This document shows, piece by piece, positions 54,282 to 64,000 of a stretch of 64,000 nt of DNA (the first letter of the stretch is position 1; each line of letters opens with the position of its first letter). The notes below the pieces were generated by a model that saw only the letters and a program-made list of their open reading frames with translations, was not told where the DNA came from and made no database searches. The translations under genes and the position numbers were made by a program. This stretch comes from Bradyrhizobium sp. cir1 (GTDB lineage Bacteria > Pseudomonadota > Alphaproteobacteria > Rhizobiales > Xanthobacteraceae): assembly GCF_014198245.1 (NCBI RefSeq), contig NZ_JACIHE010000024.1, forward strand, positions 1 to 64,000, read 5' to 3'.

Positions 54282-55891
54282 GTGCGTTGCAGCGGCTTCG
54301 GCAGATCGCGCTTGCCATCATCCTCGCCTGGGGATGGAAGCGCGCCGTCATCGCCATGGCAGCCGGCGCGTTGTCGGTGCTGGCGCAGGCGCCGTTCAAC
54401 CTCTTCCCGGTGCTGTTCATCACCTTTCCGGTGCTGGTCTGGCTGATCGACGGCACCGGCGCCGGACGATATGGTGGCATCCCCGCCGCGGCGCTGACCG
54501 GCTACTGGTTCGGCCTCGGCTATTTCGTCCCCGGCCTCTACTGGATCGGCTACGCCTTCTTCGTCGACGCCGACATCTTCGCCTGGCTGACGCCGCTCGC
54601 GGTGCTGGGCCTGCCGGCCTATCTCTCGATCTTCACGGCGATCGGCTTTGCGCTGGCGCGCCTGCTCTGGACCAAGAACGCCACGCGCGTGCTTGCGCTC
54701 GCGGCAAGCCTCACCATCGCCGAATGGCTGCGCGGTCACGCGCTGACCGGCTTTCCCTGGAACGCGTTCGGCTATGCGCTGTCCGAGCCGCTGCCGCTGG
54801 CGCAGACCGCCTCGCTGATCGGCCTGTGGGGCATGACCTTCCTGACGGTTGCGATCTTTGCCAGCCCCGCGACGCTGATCGACCGCACGCCTGATCGCAG
54901 CATAACGTGGCGCGCACCGGCCGCGGCAATCGCGCTTCTGATTGTCATGAGCATCTTCGGCGCGATCCGCCTGTCGCTGCTTCCGACCACGATGGTATCA
55001 GGCGCCAAGCTGCGCCTGATGCAACCGAACCTGCAGCAGGACGCCAAGTTCAACTACGCCGCCAAGGCGGAGGTGATGAAGAAATACCTCGCGCTGTCGG
55101 ACCGCGCCTCCGGGCCGCAATCGACCGGCGTGCGCGATGCCACCATCCTGATCTGGCCGGAATCCGCCTTCCCGTTCTTTCTGACTCGCGAAGCCGACGC
55201 GATGGCGCAAATCGCCGAGCTCTTGCCGAAGGGCACGGTGCTGATCACGGGGTCGGTGCGCGCGCCCGACCTGCCGCGGGGAACGCCGATCACGCGCGCC
55301 TACAATTCGATCTACGTGATCGATCACGACGGCAGCGTGCTCGCGGTCTACGACAAGTTGCACCTCGTGCCGTTCGGCGAGTTTCTTCCCTACCAGGAGT
55401 TGATGGAGAAGCTCGGTTTCGAGCAGCTGACGCGTGTGCGCGGCGGCTTCATCACCGGCAGCGTGCGGCATGCGCTGCCGGTCCCCACCGCACCATCGGC
55501 GCTGCCTCTGATCTGCTACGAAGCCATCTTTCCCGGTGAGGTGGCAGGACGCAACGAACGTCCGGGCTGGATCGTGAACCTCACCAATGACGGCTGGTTC
55601 GGCATCTCGACCGGTCCCTATCAGCATCTGGAGCAGGCGCGAATGCGCGCGATCGAGCTCGGATTGCCGCTGGTCCGCTCCGCCAATACCGGCATCTCCG
55701 CGGTGATCGATCCGGTCGGACGAACCGTCGCAAGCCTCGGTCTCGGCATCGAAGGCATTTTGGACGCAAACCTGCCCGCAGCCCTCCCGCCGACTGTCTA
55801 TGCGCGCGTGGGTGACGTACCCGCTGCCATGCTCATTGCGGTGGCCGTGATACTCGCGGTCCGCCGGCGTGTTGCCAAACGGCACCCCTGA
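54278..55891 (+). CDS. lnt: Apolipoprotein N-acyltransferase
   Basis: The 537-residue protein starts at GTG 54278 inside the corC stop. It has several N-terminal membrane helices (about 15-220) and a nitrilase-like periplasmic domain. The latter's Glu is in WPESAFPF, the Lys is in YDKLHLVPFGEF, and the Cys is in PLICYEAIFPGEV. Lnt adds the third acyl chain to lipoproteins, which would include the trio at 18-22 kb. Confidence 0.94.
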   Translation: MSALQRLRQIALAIILAWGWKRAVIAMAAGALSVLAQAPFNLFPVLFITFPVLVWLIDGTGAGRYGGIPAAALTGYWFGLGYFVPGLYWIGYAFFVDADIFAWLTPLAVLGLPAYLSIFTAIGFALARLLWTKNATRVLALAASLTIAEWLRGHALTGFPWNAFGYALSEPLPLAQTASLIGLWGMTFLTVAIFASPATLIDRTPDRSITWRAPAAAIALLIVMSIFGAIRLSLLPTTMVSGAKLRLMQPNLQQDAKFNYAAKAEVMKKYLALSDRASGPQSTGVRDATILIWPESAFPFFLTREADAMAQIAELLPKGTVLITGSVRAPDLPRGTPITRAYNSIYVIDHDGSVLAVYDKLHLVPFGEFLPYQELMEKLGFEQLTRVRGGFITGSVRHALPVPTAPSALPLICYEAIFPGEVAGRNERPGWIVNLTNDGWFGISTGPYQHLEQARMRAIELGLPLVRSANTGISAVIDPVGRTVASLGLGIEGILDANLPAALPPTVYARVGDVPAAMLIAVAVILAVRRRVAKRHP

Positions 55892-55924
55892 TCACGCCGT
55901 CGCCATCGAGGCGGCCGGAATCCT

Positions 55925-55974
55925 TTGACAACCGTAGTCCCACGGTTGACAGATTGCAGGCGGGTTCCTCATTC
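55925..55974 (+). promoter_or_regulatory. Candidate promoter and operator of the XRE regulator gene
   Basis: TTGACA occurs at 55925-55930 and again at 55946-55951, 21 bases apart. A perfect inverted repeat, caaccgt-agtccc-acggttg, lies between them (55929-55948). The second TTGACA is followed, 17 bases later, by tcattc (55969-55974) as a weak -10. This suggests a promoter overlapped by an operator, possibly for autoregulation. Confidence 0.4.
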
Positions 55975-56111
55975 TGCACCCGCTGCGAAAGACAGTGGGC
56001 GTTGCTAAATTTCTCCGCAATGTTTCCCAATAACAGGGTTTGATTTTACGCTGCTGGCACCTGAGGCATTCCGGTTGATTGCGCTGAGGGTGGTGTTTGG
56101 AGGCTGAGGAA

Positions 56112-56525
56112 ATGTCGAAAGCGCCCAACCCTGTTGACAAATATGTCGGCAGCCGCGTGCGTATGCGTCGCATCATGTTGGGCATGAGCCAGGAAAAGCT
56201 CGGTGAAGCTTTGGGCCTGACGTTCCAGCAGATCCAGAAATACGAGAAGGGCACGAACCGGGTCGGCGCGAGCCGTATCCAGCAAATTGCCGAGATTCTT
56301 CAGGTCCCGGTGTCGTTCCTGTTCGAGGGCGGCCCGAGCGGCGTGCCGGGTCCGAACGGCTTCAGCGAAGGCGCCTCGCCTTCTTATGTTTCCGACTTCC
56401 TCGCGACCTCCGAGGGTCTCGCCTTGACCAAGGCGTTCACCCGAATCACCGATTCGAAGATGCGCCGCTCGATCGTCGATCTCGTCGAGCAGATCGCGGC
56501 CCGCGAAGGCCCCGACAAGCGCTGA
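56112..56525 (+). CDS. XRE/Cro-CI type helix-turn-helix regulator
   Basis: From ATG 56112 (GAGGA upstream) the protein is 137 residues. The HTH spans about 12-70: GSRVRMRRIMLGMSQEKLGEALGLTFQQIQKYEKGTNRVGASRI. A C-terminal helical part (STSEGLALTKAFTRITDSKMRRSIVDLVEQ) probably dimerises. This HTH gene is commonly found between lnt and metK in alphaproteobacteria; here the next gene is an M20 peptidase. Targets are unknown. Confidence 0.88.
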   Translation: MSKAPNPVDKYVGSRVRMRRIMLGMSQEKLGEALGLTFQQIQKYEKGTNRVGASRIQQIAEILQVPVSFLFEGGPSGVPGPNGFSEGASPSYVSDFLATSEGLALTKAFTRITDSKMRRSIVDLVEQIAAREGPDKR

Positions 56526-56642
56526 CGCGCACCAGCTCAATCCGATTTGAGGCTGCGCCAAATCTGGCCTATGTCGTCATTTGCGGCCGCGTATTGACGC
56601 GCGCCCTCCCGGATGATGCGATTCAAAGGCATAGATGCGCCC

Positions 56643-57770
56643 ATGACGAACTCCAACTGGTTCGATACCCAAACTATTCTCGACGGCATCCGGCGCTGGG
56701 TGGAGATCGAGACGCCGACGGAAGCCCCTGAACAGGTCAACCGGCTGGTGTCGCTGGTCGCGGATCAATACCGCGATCTGCCCGTCACGCTCGAGCGCGT
56801 CGCCGGCGTCGACGGCTGCGGCGATCATCTTCTGGCCCGCTCGACCTGGGGGCAGGAGCAGCCGGGCATCCTGGTGTTGAGTCATCTCGATACCGTTCAT
56901 CCGCTGGGCTTCATCGAGCGCCTGCCGTTCAAGGTCGAGGGCGACAGCGCGTTCGGCCCCGGCATCTACGACATGAAGGGCGGCGCCTACATCGCCCATC
57001 ACGCATTTGCCGCACTCTGCGCCGACGGCAAGCGTTCGCCGCTCGGCGTCACCCACATGTTCACCTCCGACGAGGAAATCGGCAGCCCCACCTCGCGTGC
57101 ACTGATCGAGCAGGAAGGACGCAAGGCCAAATACGTGCTGGTGACGGAACCGGCGCGCGACGGCGGCAAGATCGTCACCGGACGCAAGGGCGTCGGACGC
57201 TTCGAGGTGTTCATCAAGGGCGTGCCGGCGCATGCCGGCTCGCGGCCCGAAGACGGCCGCAGCGCCATCCGCGAGCTCGCCAACATCATCCACGCGCTGG
57301 AGGGAATGAACGACCTGAAGCGCGGCGTCACCGTCAATGTCGGCGTGGTGCGCGGCGGCACGCGCCCCAACGTGACACCGGAAGAGGCCTATGCCGAAAT
57401 CGACCTGCGCGTTCCGAGCTTCACCGACGCGGACGAATTCGTCGGCAAGATTCTTGGACTGAAATCGAAGACGGACGGCGTCACGGTCACGGTCACGGGC
57501 GAACTCAATCGTCCTCCCTACGAGAAGGGCAATGCGGGCGCCTCGCTCTACGAGCACGCCAAAGCGCTCGCCAACGAGATCGGCTTCGAGCTGATCGACA
57601 CCTATACCGGCGGCGGCTCGGACGGCAATTTCACCGCTCCCCACACCGGCACGCTCGACGGGCTTGGCGTCGACGGCAAGGGCGCGCACACCCATTATGA
57701 GCAGCTTTATGTCTCCTCGCTCAAACCGCGCGCGCGGCTGCTCTATCGACTGTATCAGACGCTGCGATGA
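56643..57770 (+). CDS. M20 family metallopeptidase
   Basis: ATG 56643 gives 375 residues. Metal ligands are visible: LSHLDTVHPLG (His and Asp), GPGIYDMKGG (Asp), FTSDEEIGS (Glu-Glu) and the C-terminal HTHYEQLYV (His). A dimerisation lid lies about 180-300. The closest described types are glutamate carboxypeptidase (CPG2-like). There is no signal peptide. Its stop overlaps the trmB start as ATGA. It occupies the place where metK usually lies. Confidence 0.88.
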   Translation: MTNSNWFDTQTILDGIRRWVEIETPTEAPEQVNRLVSLVADQYRDLPVTLERVAGVDGCGDHLLARSTWGQEQPGILVLSHLDTVHPLGFIERLPFKVEGDSAFGPGIYDMKGGAYIAHHAFAALCADGKRSPLGVTHMFTSDEEIGSPTSRALIEQEGRKAKYVLVTEPARDGGKIVTGRKGVGRFEVFIKGVPAHAGSRPEDGRSAIRELANIIHALEGMNDLKRGVTVNVGVVRGGTRPNVTPEEAYAEIDLRVPSFTDADEFVGKILGLKSKTDGVTVTVTGELNRPPYEKGNAGASLYEHAKALANEIGFELIDTYTGGGSDGNFTAPHTGTLDGLGVDGKGAHTHYEQLYVSSLKPRARLLYRLYQTLR

Positions 57771-58477
57771 GCGAGCGCAAGTCAGACCCCGAGCGCGACG
57801 ACAGCGAGCGCGCCTTCTTCGGGCGCCGCAAGGGCCACAAGCTCAGGCAGCACCAGGCCGAGCTGATCGATCATCTGCTGCCGCATCTTGCGCTCGACAT
57901 CGCGGGCGCAGCGCCGGCGGATGCAAGCGAGATCTTCGATCCCGCAGCCGATGATGTGCGGCTCGAGATCGGCTTCGGCGGCGGCGAGCATCTCGCGGCC
58001 GAGGCGCAGGCTTTCGCCACGACCGGCTTTATCGGCTGCGAGCCCTATGTCAACGGCATGGCAAAAATCCTCGCGCAGATCGAAGTCGCCAACATCGCCA
58101 ACATCCGCCTGTTCGCGGGCGACGCCGCCGAGCTGCTGGCCTGGCTACCGAAGGCCTCGCTGTCGCGGATCGACCTGATCCATCCGGATCCCTGGCCGAA
58201 GCGGCGGCACTGGAAGCGGCGCTTCGTCCAGGACAGGACGATCGCCGCAATGGCGCGCGTGCTGAAGCCGGGCGGCGAATTCCGCTTCGTCTGCGATATC
58301 GACGATTACTGCGCCTGGACGTTGTCGCATCTTGCGCGCTCGCCGGACTTCGTCTGGCTTGCCGAGCGCGCCGACGATTTCCGGCAACCATGGGCCGGCT
58401 ACACCATGACGCGCTACGGCCGGAAAGCGGCGCGCGAAGGCCGCAAGACGGCTTATTTGCGGTTCAGGCGGGTGTAG
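57767..58477 (+). CDS. trmB: tRNA (guanine-N7-)-methyltransferase
   Basis: The 236-residue protein has the SAM-binding VRLEIGFGGGEHLA and the family signature HPDPWPKRRHWKRRFVQ. It methylates G46 in tRNAs. The start is coupled to the M20 gene stop. The stop codon is two bases before a family B repeat element. Confidence 0.94.
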   Translation: MSERKSDPERDDSERAFFGRRKGHKLRQHQAELIDHLLPHLALDIAGAAPADASEIFDPAADDVRLEIGFGGGEHLAAEAQAFATTGFIGCEPYVNGMAKILAQIEVANIANIRLFAGDAAELLAWLPKASLSRIDLIHPDPWPKRRHWKRRFVQDRTIAAMARVLKPGGEFRFVCDIDDYCAWTLSHLARSPDFVWLAERADDFRQPWAGYTMTRYGRKAAREGRKTAYLRFRRV

Positions 58478-58479
58478 TT

Positions 58480-58557
58480 GTCATTCCGGGGCGATGCGCA
58501 GCATCGAACCCGGAATCTCGAGGTTCCGGGTTCACGCTTCGCGCGCCCCGGAACGAC
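58480..58557. repeat. Cloverleaf-type palindromic element, family B copy 4
   Basis: Outer gtcattccggggc and gccccggaacgac; first arm gatgc-gca-gcatc; central gaacccggaa-tctcga-ggttccgggttc; second arm gcgc-like gc-ttc-gc. It begins two bases after the trmB stop and fills the gap to the convergent DUF2336 gene. Confidence 0.8.
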
Positions 58558-58566
58558 CGAAAGCAT

Positions 58567-59649
58567 TCAAATCGTCTGCCGGTTGCGCCAGAAATTCACG
58601 ACGCGCTCGGCCGTCGTCGGCATCAGACGCGTAAAGTTCATGCGCGCGGCCTCGATGTCGGCATCAGCAGGCGTACGATTGGGGCCGTACCAGAGCAGGA
58701 TCAGCGCGCGCACCGTGGGCCAGCCGAGATTGAGCACGCGGCCGAGGATCAGAATCGGATCGTAGCGGTCGCCCCCGATCAGGCGGTCGAGAATCGAAAT
58801 GCGGATGCCGGCCATCGCCGAAAGCGATGCGATCGATTCCTCGTATTTGTGCGCCTTGGCGAAGCCGAGCAGCGCGCTCTCGCCGAGATGGCCTTCGCGA
58901 TGCAAGGTAAGCACCGTGCGCTGGGCCGCGGAGAAATCGCGTCGCGGTCCCGGCGGCAGCGCAGCCTCCTCGATCGCCGCCATCGCACGCTTGATCTCGA
59001 CCTGGCGCACGGGATTGACCACGCTGGAGAGGCGGCGGCGGATGACGTCGAGCGTGCCGTTGAGAAGCTCCTTCAGGTGCTCGCCGGAGAGATCGCTGCG
59101 CTGGCCGATCTTGAGCGTCAGCACGCCGTCCTGCGCGGCGCGCTTGATCAGCTCGGAATAGCTGCCCGGCGAGAACATCGCGCCGGCATTGCCCGCGGCG
59201 CGACGCACGACATCGCGATCGCCGCGCTCGACCAGCACGTCGGTGACGACGGCCGGCAAGACGGGGCGCTCCGTCATCGCCAGCAGATGGCCCTGGCCCT
59301 TCAGCCGCGCGATCTCGACGAGAGCGGCGTCATCGAGCACGGGCGAGCGGCGCAGCACGGGACCTGCCACCATGATCTCGTTTTCGCGCGCGAACTGGTT
59401 CACCAGATGCGGCGGCGCGTTGTTCAGGCGCGAGAAGCGCTCGGCGAGATCGATGCGCGAGGCGAGCTCGGCATGTGGAACGAGATCGATCAGGAGATCG
59501 TCGAAGAGATCGATCAGCTCGGGACCGAGCCTCGTGGGATCCTGGAAGAACAGCCCGGCGATGGCACGCGCAATCTCGCCGCGACGGCGGGGGTCGCCGC
59601 GTTTGACGATAGCATCCAGTCCGGGAATGAGCGACGTGGCAGCGGTCAT
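58567..59649 (-). CDS. DUF2336 domain protein
   Basis: The 360-residue protein is mostly helical and matches DUF2336, common in Rhizobiales. It has short HEAT-like stretches such as PHAELASRIDLAERFSRLNNAP and PVLPAVVTDVLVERGDRDVVRRAAGNAGAMFS, in which A-x-x-L-x-x-R units repeat. The C-terminal half has RFAKAHKYEESIASLSAMAGI-like segments. It has no signal or membrane part. Function is unknown. Confidence 0.8.
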   Translation of the reverse strand: MTAATSLIPGLDAIVKRGDPRRRGEIARAIAGLFFQDPTRLGPELIDLFDDLLIDLVPHAELASRIDLAERFSRLNNAPPHLVNQFARENEIMVAGPVLRRSPVLDDAALVEIARLKGQGHLLAMTERPVLPAVVTDVLVERGDRDVVRRAAGNAGAMFSPGSYSELIKRAAQDGVLTLKIGQRSDLSGEHLKELLNGTLDVIRRRLSSVVNPVRQVEIKRAMAAIEEAALPPGPRRDFSAAQRTVLTLHREGHLGESALLGFAKAHKYEESIASLSAMAGIRISILDRLIGGDRYDPILILGRVLNLGWPTVRALILLWYGPNRTPADADIEAARMNFTRLMPTTAERVVNFWRNRQTI

Positions 59650-60011
59650 GAAAACGCAAACTCGTACAGGGCACGCCGCGGGTGCGCCCTTGGTCCAAGC
59701 CGCCCCACAATCAGAGAATTTAGGCCCCGGAAATGAAAGAAGCGTTGCGCGGGAGACCGCGAATCGGGCGCAAAAAGCCTCGCCTGGCCTGCGATGGGCC
59801 TTGTCCGGGAGGGCGGAAAGGGCTATATGAGCGCCAATTCATCTTCTCATACGATCCGCGTAGTGAGAGTGGGCCCGAAAGGACCCGCTCTTTTTTATTA
59901 CCTGAACGCGGGTTGGTGGAAGATCCGGCCCGACGCGCTGTCGGGAGAGTTCCCCAAGCGGGCTTTGACATCGTAACCAAGCCTTAACCATCGAGCGCCT
60001 TGACCCTGGAT
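59650..60011 (+). promoter_or_regulatory. Leader region of rimP-nusA-infB operon
   Basis: This 362-bp region between the divergent DUF2336 gene and rimP carries an attenuator-like hairpin at 59867-59896 and a 49-codon ORF (59827-59976). Its position matches the known rimP leader motif described bioinformatically in alphaproteobacteria (Rfam), a putative transcription attenuator. Confidence 0.55.
59867..59896 (+). terminator. Attenuator-type terminator in the rimP leader
   Basis: Gagtgggccc and ggacccgctc form a 10-position stem with one c/a mismatch and a GAAA tetraloop, directly followed by tttttt (59891-59896). It lies 115 bases before rimP, on the same strand, so premature termination would regulate rimP-nusA-infB. 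Confidence 0.65.
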
Positions 60012-60764
60012 ATGACCGAACCGAACACTGGTTCCACGGATGCCGAATTGCTGGCCGAGCCGCGGCTCGTGGTCGAGCCGGGCGTGGCGGCGCGGGTGTC
60101 TGCGGTCGCAGCCCCGGTGCTTGAGGGCATGGGCTACCGCCTGGTGCGGATCCGCATTTCCGGGGAAGCTGGCTGCACCGTGCAGATCATGGCCGAGCGG
60201 CCGGACGGCTCGATGCAGCTCGAGGATTGCGAGGCGATCTCACGGGCGCTCTCGCCCGTGCTCGATGTCGCCGACCCCATCGACCGCGCCTATCGCCTCG
60301 AGATCTCCTCGCCGGGAATCGACCGCCCCCTGGTGCGGCGCTCCGACTTCGAGCGTTATTCCGGGCATCTGGTGAAGGTCGAGATGGCGGTCGCGCATGA
60401 GGGGCGCAAGCGGTTCCGCGGCACGCTCGGTGCCGTCGATGGCGACCGCGTCCATCTGCATCGCGACGACGTCAAAGCGGGCGACGATGCCGACGTTCTC
60501 CTGACGATGGAGGATATCGGCGAGGCCCGGCTGGTGCTGACCGACGAGCTGATTGCCGAATCCATGCGCCGCGGCAAGGCCGAGGCGCGCGAGATGCGCC
60601 GCAATCTGGGTCTTGAGCCGCCGCAGGCGCCGCACGCGAAAATTAGCGAAAAAACCACCAAAAACACCAAGCCGAAAAAGAAGCCGGCCCCGACCAATAC
60701 GAAGAAACATCGCCTTGCCGCCGAACGTGCGCGGCGCGGCGAGATCGAGCCTGAAGGAGACTAG
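60012..60764 (+). CDS. rimP: Ribosome maturation factor RimP
   Basis: ATG 60012 (or TTG 60000) gives 250 residues. The RimP fold is visible with PVLEGMGYRLVRIRISGEAGCTVQIMAERPDG, CEAISRALSPVLDVADPIDRAYRLEISSPGIDRPL and an SH3-like second domain. A Lys-rich tail of about 45 residues (KISEKTTKNTKPKKKP onward) is longer than in most bacteria. RimP helps 30S assembly. It heads the operon with nusA. Confidence 0.93.
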   Translation: MTEPNTGSTDAELLAEPRLVVEPGVAARVSAVAAPVLEGMGYRLVRIRISGEAGCTVQIMAERPDGSMQLEDCEAISRALSPVLDVADPIDRAYRLEISSPGIDRPLVRRSDFERYSGHLVKVEMAVAHEGRKRFRGTLGAVDGDRVHLHRDDVKAGDDADVLLTMEDIGEARLVLTDELIAESMRRGKAEAREMRRNLGLEPPQAPHAKISEKTTKNTKPKKKPAPTNTKKHRLAAERARRGEIEPEGD

Positions 60765-60766
60765 CC

Positions 60767-62377
<1,611 letters not shown>

Positions 62378-62400
62378 GGGCGACGGAGGATGTCGCCCGG

Positions 62401-63084
62401 ATGCTCGCCAGCACTGACAGCGAACTCGACCATGGGCCGCGGACCGAAAGGTCCGCGACCATGCGGATGTGCGCGGTCAGCCGGCAGGTCCGGCCGATCG
62501 ACGAGCTGATCCGCTTCGTCGTCTCGCCGCAGGGCGACATAGTTCCCGATCTCAAGCGCAAGCTGCCCGGACGCGGCATGTGGGTCACCGCCTCGCGCGA
62601 GGTGGTTGCGGAAGCCGTGCGGCGTCACCAATTTAGCAAGGCCTTCAAGCGCGAGCTGCGCATCCCTCAGACGCTTCCCGCCGATATCGAGGCGCTCCTC
62701 GTCAGGAGCGTGACGGAAGCCCTTGGAATCGCTGCCAAGGCGGGCCAGGTTGTGGCCGGCTTCGGTAAGGTCGAGAGCGCCCTGCGGGAAGGCACGGCCG
62801 AGGTCCTGATCCACGCCAGTGACGGGGCTGCGGACGGAATCCGCAAATTGGACATGCTGGCGCGTCAAAATGCCGGAAATCGCGGCGCCAAGCCGCAGAT
62901 TCCCGTCGTCACCGCACTGAAATCGTTAGAATTGGATTTGGCACTGACCCGGTCAAATGTGATACATGCTGCGCTGCTCGCGGGCCCGGCGAGCAGGTCA
63001 TTCCTGTCACGTAGCCAGATGCTGGTCCGATACCGGATGGCGGACGATGACAAGACTGCCGAAAAGCACGGCCAGGATTTCTGA
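62401..63084 (+). CDS. RNA-binding protein (YlxR plus L7Ae-like domains)
   Basis: The 227-residue protein has an N-terminal YlxR/DUF448 domain (about 18-100, ATMRMCAVSRQVRPIDELIRFV) and a C-terminal L7Ae-like part (about 105-190, ALGIAAKAGQVVAGFGKVESAL). It lies between nusA and infB, where this fusion is usual in alphaproteobacteria. It likely binds structured RNA; the target is not known. Confidence 0.88.
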   Translation: MLASTDSELDHGPRTERSATMRMCAVSRQVRPIDELIRFVVSPQGDIVPDLKRKLPGRGMWVTASREVVAEAVRRHQFSKAFKRELRIPQTLPADIEALLVRSVTEALGIAAKAGQVVAGFGKVESALREGTAEVLIHASDGAADGIRKLDMLARQNAGNRGAKPQIPVVTALKSLELDLALTRSNVIHAALLAGPASRSFLSRSQMLVRYRMADDDKTAEKHGQDF

Positions 63085-63154
63085 GAGACAACGACGAACC
63101 GATCTGACGGTGCGGCAACGCACAACACTGATAAATCAGGATTAGGACTGCTGA

Positions 63155-64000
63155 ATGGTTGATACCAAGACCCCTGGCGACAAGAAGCTGAGCGTTCCGA
63201 GCAAGACGCTATCGCTCAAGCCGCGCGTCGAAACGGGCACCGTACGCCAGAGCTTCAGCCATGGCCGCAGCAAGCAGGTCGTGGTCGAGAAGCGCGGCAA
63301 GCGCCGCATTGGCGACGGCCCGGAGCCGCACACGCCTGAGGTTGCCGTAAAGCCGGCACCAGCCGCGCCTGCGCCGTCGCGCCCGGCGCCGCCGCCGCCG
63401 CCGCGCAATGCCGGTTCCGGCGTGGTCCTGCGCACCCTGACCGAGGACGAGCGCTCGGCCCGTGCGAGCGCGCTGGCCGATGCCAAGCTGCGCGAGGTCG
63501 AGGAACGCCGCCAGGCCGAGGAAGAGGCCCAGCGCCGCGCGGTCCGCGAAGCTGCCGAACGCGCCGAGCGCGAGGCCGCCGAGTCCCGCCGCAAGGCCGA
63601 GGAAGAGCGCCACCGTCACGAGGACGAAGCCAAGCGGAAGGCCGAGACCGAGGCCAAGAAGCGTTTCGGCGAGGGCGAGCAGCCGGCATCCGCCGCGCGC
63701 CCCGCGACCGCGGCGCCGGCCGCCCCTGCGCCGCGCCCCGGCGCGCCCGCGCCCCGGCCTGGAACCACGACAGCGCGTCCGGGAACCACGACGGCGCGCC
63801 CTGCAACGACGACCGCGCAGCGTCCGGGTGGACCGGCAGGTCGCGGCCCCGCAGTTGCGGCCGAACCTGACGAGGACGAGGCGCCGCGCCAGATCCGTCG
63901 CGGTCCCGGCGGCGCCGCGCGTCCTGCGGCAGCCCCCAAGACCACCCACAAGCCCGGCCCGCAGAAGGAGCGCGGCCGCCTGACCGTCGTCACCGCGCTC
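63155..64000 (+). CDS. infB: Translation initiation factor IF-2, N-terminal part (cut by window edge)
   Basis: An open frame of 282 codons starts at ATG 63155 (AGGA upstream) and runs off the end. It starts MVDTKTPGDKKLSVPSKTLSLK and has RVETGTVRQSFSHGRSKQVVVEKRGKRR, typical of alphaproteobacterial IF-2. A charged coiled-coil stretch rich in EERRQAEEEAQRRA-like segments and a Pro/Ala-rich linker with repeated GTTTARP-like units follow. The GTPase domain is beyond the window. Position after ylxR supports the assignment. Confidence 0.93.
   Translation, partial: MVDTKTPGDKKLSVPSKTLSLKPRVETGTVRQSFSHGRSKQVVVEKRGKRRIGDGPEPHTPEVAVKPAPAAPAPSRPAPPPPPRNAGSGVVLRTLTEDERSARASALADAKLREVEERRQAEEEAQRRAVREAAERAEREAAESRRKAEEERHRHEDEAKRKAETEAKKRFGEGEQPASAARPATAAPAAPAPRPGAPAPRPGTTTARPGTTTARPATTTAQRPGGPAGRGPAVAAEPDEDEAPRQIRRGPGGAARPAAAPKTTHKPGPQKERGRLTVVTAL

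Overview
This is a chromosomal segment of a Bradyrhizobium-type alphaproteobacterium (order Rhizobiales). The evidence is the high G+C content, the strong similarity of DnaA, Fur and other housekeeping proteins to bradyrhizobial proteins as I remember them, the gene orders rpsT-dnaA-dnaN-recF-gyrB and murJ-trpS-usp-nfuA-tsaB-rimI-fur-HAD-miaB-phoH-ybeY-corC-lnt-xre-trmB-rimP-nusA-ylxR-infB, and abundant palindromic intergenic repeats. No database was consulted. I see no rRNA, tRNA, CRISPR array, prophage or intact insertion sequence.

Layout. (1) 0-11.4 kb is an accessory-looking stretch: an HD-GYP protein, an alpha/beta hydrolase with a small exported partner, a dienelactone-hydrolase-like enzyme, a DUF3237 protein, a ketopantoate-reductase-like protein, two orphan Tat-type ABC substrate-binding proteins, an outer-membrane polysaccharide-export lipoprotein and MsrA. 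(2) 11.4-26.8 kb is the replication and housekeeping block: rpsT with a clear promoter and terminator, a 1.2-kb dnaA control region (possible oriC), dnaA, dnaN, a DUF559 nuclease-like gene, recF, three tandem paralogous lipoprotein genes, gyrB and a MurA with Asp in place of the fosfomycin-target Cys. (3) 26.8-43.3 kb is mixed metabolism and transport: MATE exporter, SUKH protein, FUSC transporter, MmgE/PrpD, pirin, PurC, a SulP-STAS-cNMP fusion, succinate-semialdehyde dehydrogenase, a serine hydrolase and a PfkB kinase. (4) 43.3-64 kb is the conserved alphaproteobacterial cluster from murJ to infB; infB runs off the right edge.

The genes serve chromosome replication and repair (dnaA, dnaN, recF, gyrB), envelope synthesis (murA, murJ, lnt, polysaccharide export, the lipoprotein trio), translation and RNA modification (rpsT, trpS, tsaB, rimI, miaB, ybeY, trmB, rimP, nusA, ylxR, infB) and metal or Fe-S control (fur, nfuA). 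Several are translationally coupled through ATGA or GTGA overlaps: hydrolase and small protein, MATE and DUF2867, tsaB-rimI, corC-lnt, M20-trmB.

The most interesting things I found are: (a) at least four unrelated repeat families that share one cloverleaf-like plan, with two constant stems and two side arms that vary between copies while staying self-complementary, and that mostly sit just after stop codons; (b) secondary insertions into apical loops of two of these elements, one carrying its own inverted ends; (c) the recF-gyrB lipoprotein trio, duplicated together with its leader; (d) the Cys-to-Asp MurA; (e) a rimP attenuator-like leader overlapped by a small ORF; (f) a GANTC-rich dnaA upstream region; and (g) a probable fused gene remnant between prpD and pirin.
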